In this document: positions 56,460 to 64,000 of the stretch, one piece after another
How the letters are laid out: each line of letters starts with the position of its first letter
Numbering within the stretch: the stretch's first letter is position 1
Origin: Henricia sp. BOLD:AAB3569
Taxonomy: Eukaryota; Echinodermata; Asteroidea; Spinulosida; Echinasteridae
Reading direction: 5' to 3'
DNA length: 64,000 nt
Assembly (NCBI GenBank): GCA_037783545.1
Contig: JBBELK010000217.1
Span: forward strand, 248,001 to 312,000
Translations under genes and position numbers: made by a program
Notes under the pieces: model-generated
Told to the model about the DNA's origin: nothing
The model's database searches: none
What the model saw: only the letters and a program-made list of their open reading frames with translations

Positions 56460-57686
56460 ATGAAGCCGGCGTTCAGTTGTCCGATATGTGGTCAAACCTT
56501 TTGGAGGAAATGGAATCTAGACCGACACGAGGAGGTACATAGACAAGAACGGGAACGTCATCGATGTCCCCAATGCCCTGCCGCATTTGTGCGGTTTGAC
56601 GACCTTCGGAAACACACCAGGGAACACCATCTGTTCGGGTCCTACGAGGAAAACACGAAGGATAGAGGAGACGAGGAACCAGAAAAGAAAAGTAAAACGG
56701 AAACAGATGGGGACAGAAATAGCGGTAGCGTCAGAAGGGATGCAATGGAAGGCACGAAACGAGACCACGGAGGGGAGAGAGAAAAGAAGGGAGCATTGGA
56801 TAGCCAAAAGAAAGGAGGAGGGAAAAGTAACAGGAAGAGGGAGGCGGAAGGCAGGAACGACGGGTCACCCAAGAAGAGAAACAGACGGGAAGAGACAGGG
56901 GAGCGCTCAAACACGGGAGGCAGGAAAGACGGGTCACCCAAGAAAAGAAACAGACGGGAAGAGACAGGGGAGCGATCAAACACGGGAGGCAGGAAAGACG
57001 GGTCACCCAAGAAAAGAAACAGACGGGAAGAGACAGGGGAGCGATCAAACACGGAAGGCAGGAACGACGGGTCACCCAAGGAAAGAAACAGACGGGAAAA
57101 GACAAGGGAGCAATCAAACACGAAAGGCAAGAACGATGGGCCACCCAAGAACGGAAACGGACGGGAAAGGACAGCGGAGGGATCAGACACGGAAGGAGGG
57201 ACGGTGAGAGAATCGGAAAGCATACAGGAGGAGACAGTACGAGCAGATCCAGAAAGTCAACAACTCGGTCTATCCCTGGCCCTGCCTGCCGATGTTCCGC
57301 AGCCGGCGGATCACTTGGAAGACGATGCATACCAGGCAAGTATATCGCTGCCGGATGCCGACCTAGACGACTTGTCAGAAACCACTCCAGATCCACCGCA
57401 AACAGGCTTTGGAAAGGGAAAAGGGATCAGAGCGGAAAGTCCATCACCGTCCGTTACCTCCTCGAGTGCCTCGAACACCACCTCTTCCGGTTCCTCATCA
57501 TCCAGTAGCAGTTCCAATACGTCATCTACCAAGGTTGTAACGAATGGGCTGGATGCAAAAGCTGTACGAGAGCTCCTCAAAGGCCGAGTTAAGATGATAG
57601 TGGAAAAACGCGTCGTCTACACTTACAACAAGACCGGGCGGAAACGAGCGCAAGAAGTATCAATTCGTGAATTTCATCTCACATGA
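56460..57686 (+). CDS. ORF3, two-zinc-finger repeat protein in env position, 408 aa
   Basis: The function is unknown. Seen: two textbook C2H2 zinc fingers at the N-terminus (C7-x2-C10-x12-H23-x3-H27 and C36-x2-C39-x12-H52-x3-H56). A highly basic region follows, with five 23-residue repeats (DGSPKKRNRREETGERSNT core, residues about 133-247). Then come an acidic/Pro segment, a serine-rich run (about residues 320-360) and a C-terminal ~45-residue block (AVRELLKGRVKMIVEKRVVY). There is no signal peptide, membrane segment or furin-type site, so it is not an envelope glycoprotein. KKRNRR-type stretches resemble nuclear localisation signals. It is in the same frame as pol but 87 bases beyond its stop codon. 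The uninterrupted frame in an otherwise intact element suggests it is under selection. A captured host zinc-finger exon is one possible origin; roles in integration targeting, RNA/DNA binding or silencing control are inference. Confidence 0.85.
   Translation: MKPAFSCPICGQTFWRKWNLDRHEEVHRQERERHRCPQCPAAFVRFDDLRKHTREHHLFGSYEENTKDRGDEEPEKKSKTETDGDRNSGSVRRDAMEGTKRDHGGEREKKGALDSQKKGGGKSNRKREAEGRNDGSPKKRNRREETGERSNTGGRKDGSPKKRNRREETGERSNTGGRKDGSPKKRNRREETGERSNTEGRNDGSPKERNRREKTREQSNTKGKNDGPPKNGNGRERTAEGSDTEGGTVRESESIQEETVRADPESQQLGLSLALPADVPQPADHLEDDAYQASISLPDADLDDLSETTPDPPQTGFGKGKGIRAESPSPSVTSSSASNTTSSGSSSSSSSSNTSSTKVVTNGLDAKAVRELLKGRVKMIVEKRVVYTYNKTGRKRAQEVSIREFHLT
56856..57200 (+). repeat. Five 69-bp tandem repeats within ORF3
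   Basis: The unit starts at 56856, 56925, 56994, 57063 and 57132. The first three are nearly identical and the last two progressively diverged. The period is 23 codons, so copy-number change would not break the frame. Confidence 0.95.
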
Positions 57687-57923
57687 AATTAAATGAACAA
57701 AATTTCTTTGTTAACAGAATTCATTGTTGAAAGAAATGTTAACAAAAATTTAAGTTACTTGTTAACAGAGTTCAATGTTGAAAGTTATAATAAAACCCAT
57801 TGCTTTAAAATTAATGTTATATTACAGTAGTTCGTTGACCTTACAGCATCTTCTACCTTAGGCCCTCCAGACGATACTATAGTTATTATAACACATATTG
57901 GACGCTGGGACAGCGTCTCTCTT
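57687..57923 (+). other. 3' untranslated part of the element
   Basis: It contains a short direct duplication (TTGTTAACAGAATTCATTGT and TTGTTAACAGAGTTCAATGT, about 57707 and 57761) and the hairpin GACGCTGGGACAGCGTC at 57901-57917, just ahead of the polypurine tract. Confidence 0.7.
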
Positions 57924-57935
57924 AGGAGGGAGTAG
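57924..57935 (+). promoter_or_regulatory. Polypurine tract
   Basis: AGGAGGGAGTAG lies immediately before the 3' LTR; it is the plus-strand primer for reverse transcription. Confidence 0.85.
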
Positions 57936-59466
57936 TGTAACGAAACACGCCGCACTTACCAGTATTTTTAGCGTTTATGCTTCTTGGCGGCCATATTGTT
58001 ACCTCGCTCAATGGTTTATAACTTTTACGAATCAAGCAACACTTTATTTATTTTGATTGAAAGATAAAACACCAGATTATAGAAATAACACATCACTCTA
58101 CTTATTTTAAGTTCTTTGTAGCTTTCTAGATTGTACATTTTGGAGAAAGAAAGTTAAGATAGACGCCTTTACATGGAAGAGGATGTGAATTGTGACGTTT
58201 AGCGGTAACCAAACTTTCATCCAATCCGCGCGCGAGGCGGGAGGTATATAAAAACAAACAGTAACTAAGGCAATCAGTCGCTGATATAACGGGCCGCTGT
58301 GTTGTTTTAGGTAAGTTCATTACGTTAAATTATAATTGGGTCATTATACTTGCGAGTGCTTATTTTGGTATTAAGTGAACTGCTGGAAATAATACGATTA
58401 ACCTGCCCGAGAAATAAATAGAACAATAATCAAACTTAGGCAATTAACGATTTATATCAATCAACTGTTGATGAAATGTTATAAGATTCGTTGGTGTTTT
58501 AACTTAACTTGCCATTCACATGTGATTTTGTTGCATTAAACGTGTATTTTAAGTCAATTATCTTATGTCAAATATGTATGAGTCGCTGATATAACGGGCC
58601 GCTGTGTTGTTTTAGGTCACAGTGGTCGGCAGTGGCTCACCGCGCCGACTCGGGAAACTCCGGTCATTTCGAAGTAGATATTATAAATTTATCGTTGAGA
58701 CGACGCAATAGTGAATAACCAGTCTGGGACTGTAACAAATTAAAAGCCAGCGCGAGCTGATTAAGATGCCGAACGAGTGCTAGAATCAGCGGAGTAAATA
58801 GAGTTAGGAACCAGCGGAGTAAGAGAGTTGGAGCCGGCGGAGTAAAGAGAGTTAGAATCAACGGAGTAATTGGAGTCAGAATCGGCGGAGTATACCGGCG
58901 GAGTAAAGAGAGTTAGAATCAACGGAGTAATTGGAGTTAGAATCGGCGGAGTATACCGGCGGAGTAAAGAGAGTAGGAACCAGCGGAGTAAAGAGAGTAG
59001 GAACCAGCGGAGTAAAGAGAGTTAGAATCAGCGGAGTAAAGAGAGTTGGAGCCGGCGGAGTAATGGAGTAAGAATATTCGCGGAGTAAATTCAGTCAAAC
59101 GTAGAAGCCGGTGAGGTATACAGCTAAAGAGCCCGAATCGGCGAGTATTGACCCTAAGTTAACGTCGGCACTGATAAAGAGCTTGTTAAGTACATGTATT
59201 CAGTTTAATCAATTAATCCAGAGCGTCATTGGACGAAGGGCATTGTTATTAAAATACGTTGAAGGTCCATATGTTTCGAGTTGTTGTTCATTTACTACAA
59301 TATAGAGAGCCCAGTGCATAAAAGAAAGAACATTCTTGCAACTGCCTGGCTGTAGATTTCAGCCAAACGATCCGCGGGAATATAAATTTATTGTTCGAGT
59401 ACTTTATCACATCTCGGCGTCGGAGAGCGCAGAGTGAAGAGCGCCCTCCAGACCCGGTACGTTACA
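57936..59466 (+). repeat. 3' LTR, 1531 bp
   Basis: Same as the 5' LTR except that it lacks one 25-base unit of the tandem array (14 GGAGTA units instead of 15). It ends CGTTACA followed by the target duplication CTGC. Confidence 0.97.
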
Positions 59467-59470
59467 CTGC

Positions 59471-60129
59471 ACAAAAACAATCTTAAACTGAGTTAAAGAA
59501 TTCATAACAAGCCCTTCAAGTTCAGGACCCCAGGATAGCTCTAAAATGCACCAGAAAGCTTGTAAAGTCACAAAATTTCCCGGGGTCCTTAAGCGGGCCC
59601 CGGACCCCACGCCGTGGCTTCGCAGTTGGGCCCCACACATTTTCAAATAACCTGGGGAGAACCCTGTGGTTGGTATACTGCATTCTGTGATACATTTTGC
59701 TACATGTAGCTGCACAACACTGACCACGCAACCGAAACAGAAACTTTGCTTGGGAGTAGTTTGAGTCGGATTTCCCCCGTTTTTTTTAAAATAATAATTT
59801 TTAATAATGAAATTTGTTGGTGCGGGGTTAGCCCAGGTTGGACTCCGTACCGCATACTACATGGGGATACGGAGTCCAGGGTATGAAGTTCCAAAAACAG
59901 GGGGAAAATTTTGTAAAGAAAAATATCAATATTTCTACCTTGTGCTGGAAGCCGGTAATGTGACTAACAAAGTTCCATGTGTCCTAATCTTTGGGATTGC
60001 CGGGTTTGGAAATCCACTACACATCAACGAACTGCATATTCCGGAGGAAAACGGCAAAAAGTAACACTAATTTGCTATATATTTGTGCACAAAAAATCCC
60101 TACAATACAGACAGCCAAGTTACGTTCAG
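59471..60129. other. Right flank of the retrotransposon, nothing recognised
   Basis: Host sequence with a 'GGGGAGAACCCTG' word also found inverted near 48535 (CAGGGTTCTCCCC), suggesting the LTR element landed in an older repeat. A frame of 85 codons at 59807-60064 has no known domain. Confidence 0.35.
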
Positions 60130-60310
60130 CTTATTTTGTTCTCACCGCGCGCGTAGTCTAGTCCCGCGTACGCGTGCCGGCCGGCCGTGCGTCGCAACTT
60201 AACTAGGCCATGGCCTCGGCGCATTGCGTGCCTGGAATCGTGTCGCCGCACGCGCAAGCCTATCCAAACTTCACGAAGCGTGACGCGACGGCAGCTGTTA
60301 TTTATTTCTC
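60130..60310. promoter_or_regulatory. CpG-rich island, possible promoter
   Basis: It is dense in CpG ('CACCGCGCGCGTAGTC', 'GCGTACGCGTGCCGGCCGGC') in otherwise AT-rich surroundings. It could be the promoter of the upstream non-coding exon of PPM1A, which would put the retrotransposon in that gene's first intron, or of a gene to the right. No transcript evidence can be read. Confidence 0.25.
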
Positions 60311-61089
60311 TGAACTGTTAAGTTAGGTTGTGCCTTAGATTTCACTATTTTTTTCATCAAATTTGAACACCTTGAACACCCAGCAGGGTGGATATGTGCG
60401 CAGTACAAATCCTATTATTATTATTAATATTATTATTATATATGACATTTAAACCTCCCGTTCCTGTAAATGAAGACGTCAAGCATATATGGACATAAAT
60501 TCGACGTCCATTAAAAGGTAATATAGCTTAAAAATTATGTGGAAGTTTCAGTCCCCCTGTTTAGAGACATCGTAACCTGGACGTCACTCGTAATGCAATG
60601 AAGACGACGTCCAACCTGGGCTAGTGCGGGGTCAAAATCACATGCAGCCGCTGACGAGAAACTAGTAATCTAATTTCATTGGCCTCAAGGTGGATTCACA
60701 GCCTTTTCGCGTGTATTAAAATGCTACATTCAACGTCTGGACGTTAAGGTCAAGTCTGGTAACCAATGCGCATTGGTATTCCTTTGTACACAGACTAGAC
60801 ACTTGGTTGTTTTTGAACAAGACAAAAACAGCTAGGCTGTGAGCATACCGGTTTGTTTTGCTGGAATTGTTGGCAAAATAATCATCGTGGCTGGTTATTT
60901 CCCTCAAGGACCTGCGTAGTGGTTATGCCTGGCAAGGTTTGGGTGAGTTTTAGGGGGAATTAGTGTGTCACGGTGAGAAAATGACACATTTGTTTTGTCC
61001 TGTTTTTGCGATGGCGGGTTCATGTTCATAACTTCTCTCAGCTCTACACGTGAAAAGACCACATCCCAATGAAAAATGATAAAAAAAGA

Positions 61090-61250
61090 GCTGAGATTAT
61101 CTTAGCTAGTGCAGAAGGATTTTGGAGTGAAACAATACAATGAAAACCATAGAATTGACTTGGGTGGAAAGTGTTTTTTTCTCGTAGCAACACACATCAC
61201 ATTCATGACATTCATGCGCGAAAAGGCGCGGTGTCAATCCAGCTAAATTA
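61090..61250. mobile_element. MITE, GGATTCACAC..CTTTTCGCG family, right part
   Basis: 'ACAATGAAAACCATAGAATT' and 'CATGCGCGAAAAGGCGCGGT' with 'GTCAATCC'. A left end of the same family is at 60690-60730 ('GGTGGATTCACAGCCTTTTC'), so the copy may be split. Confidence 0.6.
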
Positions 61251-62067
61251 TTTATGTAAGCGCATACCCACGCGCAAATTTCAAATTGAATGAACAATTT
61301 TTGTCGCGATCCCTAGCTTGAAAATGAAATAATCTGCGCAGCAAGTTTTCGATACTGCAGCCTTGTGCAGGGGCAAGTTTTCAATACTGCAGGCGCAAGA
61401 ATTAAAAATTTGCGCGTGCATGAGGTTTGCACCCAATTAACACGAGTTACAAATCAATTTAGTTGGGTGCGAGATGGATTATGCGGTTAGGTACGAGTTG
61501 TCTCAGCTCGGAATCCGCCCATACAACACTGCATAAACGTACGGTGTTTCCACCATGTCCACGTAGGCCCTACGTACGGTACGTGTACGGTGTCCGGTCC
61601 ATGATCCAACGCGCGCTGCAGCTGCATGCAGTGCCAGTGCACGAGTGTGCAGACTGTTGCTCGGGTCATCATCATTCAAATCTCGTCAACACAGCTACGA
61701 TACAGGGAAAATTACAAAAAATAAAAACAACATACATTGCCAAAATGTACAAGTTTGGTTTTAGAGACAAATTTTAATGTATCCAATAATTAAACACCCG
61801 GAAAAAGTTGGAAAGATCTTACCTCCAAACATCGCATCAGTACGCGCCGACATAGATCGCCATCATGTACAACTTCATATCCCTACATATATTTTATTGG
61901 ACAATATGTATCACGTGGGATGCCTTAAAGCATTACGTCATACCTATTTTGGGTTTCCAAGATTTGTACCGAAAGTATCAGTTGGAAAGTTGCCATGAAA
62001 TTACAAAAATACATTTCATTTTGTTGAATGATTTACACACGAGCACACAACTATAACAACAATAACA
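61251..62067. other. Unassigned stretch
   Basis: It contains two 'GGGGCAAGTTTTC..TACTGCAG'-like duplicates near 61340-61395 and scattered chance frames. No gene is supported. Confidence 0.35.
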
Positions 62068-64000
62068 ACTAGAAATGTGTTCGTTGAAAACGAACACATG
62101 GCTGTTCCCCTCCTTTTTATAAACATATGTGGTGTTCGGGATGACCTTTGTTAGTGATCGTATATGAAGAAATCACGATCGTATGTCAAACGGTTGAGTT
62201 TTTATCGATTTTGAAATATCGAATATTATTACATGCCACTTTAATCTGACATGTAGGAAAGGTCAAAGGTGTTGCTATATGTTTGGATACCCCACCCTAG
62301 TCGAAGTGTAACACAGTTGACCCCATCGTGATATATTGTACCCCTTTCAAATGGCAAGGCAAAATCTGTTTGACCAATAGGAAACGAGGTCAAAGGTCAA
62401 GCCATGTGCGCATCTTAAAGACATTTGTTAGTGATCGTATATGCAGAAGGAATCAAATTTGTAGGTCAAACGGTATATTTTTTATTGATTTTTGAATATT
62501 TAATTACGTAATCATCTTGTCGCTAGAGGGCGCTATTTCGTACGATGACGTCATCACTTATATTTTTGGAAAGCTTAAGGGCCTCTGGTAATAACACCAT
62601 TGACCCCATCTCAATACCTCCTACCACTTTCAAACTAAGGGCCACTTCCGGTTTCGACCGGAAGTGAGCAAGGTCAAAGGTCACGGCCATATTTTTTGGA
62701 TACACCACCCTAGGTCGAAGTGTAATACAGTTGACCACATGCAGATATCTTGTACCACTTTCAAATGGCAAGGCAAAATCTGTTAGACCAATAGGAAACG
62801 AGGTCAAAGGTCAAGGGGTGTGCGCATCTCAAAGACCTTTGTTAGTCATCGTATATGCCGAAGGAATCAAGATCGTAGGTCAAACGGTTGATTTTTTATT
62901 GATTTTCCAATATTTCATTACGTAATCATCTTGTCGCTAGAGGGCGCTATTTCGTACGATGACGTCATCACTTATATTTTTGGAAAGCTTAAGGGCCTCT
63001 GGTAATAACACCATTGACCCCATCTCAATACCTCCTTTCACTTTCAAACTAAGGGCCACTTCCGGTTTCGACCGGAAGTGAGCAAGGTCAAAGGTCACCA
63101 ACATATTTTTTAGATACCCCACCCTAGTCGAAGTGTAACACAAGTGACTTTGTCCAAATATCTTGCACCACTTTCAAATGGCAAGGCAAAATCTGTTTGA
63201 CCAATAGGAAACGAGGTCAAAGGTCAAGGGGTGTGCGCATCTCAAAGACCTTTGTTAGTCATCGTATATGCCGAAGGAATCAAGATCGTAGGTCAAACGG
63301 TTGATTTTTTAATGATTTTTGAATATTTAATTGATTAAACTTCATGCCCCTTTAATCTGACACGTGATGACGTCATCATGACGTCATTAGTACTGTGCAC
63401 AACTTAACATAGTGACCAATGTCCATGTGAAGTTTGAAGTCAATCATGAATGTGCAAGTGCCCGAAATAGCGTGCGAAAAAAGTGGAAGAAGGAAAAGAA
63501 AAAACTAGACCTGTGTTCGTTCTTGACAACGAACACATGGCTGTTCCATTCCTTTTTATGAACATGTGTGGTGTTCGAGACGACCTATTATCACCTATGT
63601 TGTTATATTTAACTATTTAATCATCTTGTCCCAAGAGAGCGCTATTTTATACGATGACGTAATCACTCACATTTTGGAAAGCTTGAGGCCCTTTGACATT
63701 AACACCCTTGACCCCGTATTTATACCCTCTACCATTTTCACACTAAAGGCCACTTCCCGTTTCGACCGGAAGTGAGCAAGGTCAAAGGTCACCAACCTAT
63801 TTTTTAGATACCCCACCCTAGTTGAAGTGTAACACAACTGACCTCGTCCAAATATCTTGAACCACTTTCAAATGGCAAGGCAAGATCTGTTTGACCAATA
63901 GGAAACGAGGTCAAGGGTCAAGGCGTGTGCACATTTTAAAGACCTTTGTTAGTCATCGTATATGGCGAAGGAATCAAGATCGTAGGTCAAACGGTTGATT
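62068..64000. repeat. Long-period tandem repeat region, runs off right edge
   Basis: A unit of about 414 bases recurs (starts near 62403, 62817 and 63230), with 'TTTGTTAGTCATCGTATATG', 'TCTTGTCGCTAGAGGGCGCT', the palindrome CACTTCCGGTTTCGACCGGA and 'GACCAATAGGAAACGAGGTC'. A higher-order start with the hairpin TGTGTTCGTTGAAAACGAAC occurs at about 62073 and again at 63511 (period about 1.44 kb). Further unit blocks continue to 64000. Non-coding. Confidence 0.85.

Larger units (their letters stand above)
49574..59466 (+). mobile_element. Full-length Ty3/Gypsy LTR retrotransposon with three ORFs
   Basis: A 9.9-kb element: LTR, primer site, gag, pol, third ORF, polypurine tract, LTR. It is flanked by the 4-bp duplication CTGC (49570-49573 and 59467-59470). 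The LTR tips TGTAACG/CGTTACA are inverted. Domain order in pol (protease, RT, RNase H, integrase) places it in Ty3/Gypsy (Metaviridae). The three reading frames are intact, and the LTRs look identical apart from one 25-bp repeat unit, so insertion is recent and the element may be competent. It lies antisense to PPM1A, upstream of its visible exons. Confidence 0.98.

Noticed and set aside
56642-57396. Long minus-strand frames opposite ORF3
   Set aside because: Shadow of the 69-bp in-frame repeats of ORF3; low-complexity Pro/Leu/Ser translations with no domain.
59807-60064. 85-codon frame downstream of the retrotransposon
   Set aside because: No recognisable domain, no splice-supported neighbours; likely chance.
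62403-63960. CRISPR-like or prophage interpretation of the repeated units
   Set aside because: Units are long (about 414 bp) without short regular spacers, and the context is an intron-bearing animal genome.

Overview
This is a 64-kb piece of an animal nuclear genome: intron-rich, AT-rich and densely packed with small inverted-repeat transposons, tRNA-derived SINEs and TACATGTA-type words. The three host genes are conserved animal genes. Together with the repeat texture they fit a marine invertebrate deuterostome (echinoderm, hemichordate or amphioxus-like); the species cannot be fixed from the sequence alone.

Layout. (1) 384-18292, + strand: the 3' part of NEMF, the ribosome-associated quality-control factor. 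There are 17 exons that splice in frame to 547 codons plus stop; the N-terminal half lies off the left edge. (2) 21677-27396, + strand: a complete ALKBH6, a 2-oxoglutarate/Fe(II) dioxygenase, with 7 coding exons and 231 aa. (3) 34220-44872, - strand: a complete PPM1A/PPM1B-type PP2C phosphatase, with 5 coding exons and 381 aa, and a probable 5'UTR part of exon reaching 45067. (4) 49574-59466: a full-length, apparently intact and recent Ty3/Gypsy LTR retrotransposon in + orientation, with near-identical 1.5-kb LTRs and a 4-bp target duplication. It carries gag, pol (reached by -1 frameshifting) and an unusual third ORF in the position where retroviruses carry env. (5) 62068-64000: long-period repeats that run off the right edge. 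The remaining space (introns, 18.3-21.7 kb, 27.4-34.2 kb, 45.1-49.6 kb, 59.5-62.0 kb) is mostly foldback/MITE elements, some nested in one another, SINE copies and a LINE tail.

The three host genes do not form a pathway: one works in translation quality control, one is a nucleic-acid demethylase homologue and one is a Ser/Thr phosphatase. The parts that do work together are those of the retrotransposon. A TATA/initiator promoter sits in the LTR. A candidate intron inside the LTR is flanked by a 37-bp direct repeat whose first copy starts at the predicted transcription start, and this intron contains the LTR poly(A) signal. A GGGAAAC slippery site lies in the gag-pol overlap. A strong splice acceptor sits 10 bases ahead of ORF3, which encodes two C2H2 zinc fingers followed by five 23-residue basic repeats. 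This combination of splice signals and a zinc-finger third ORF is the most unusual content of the window.
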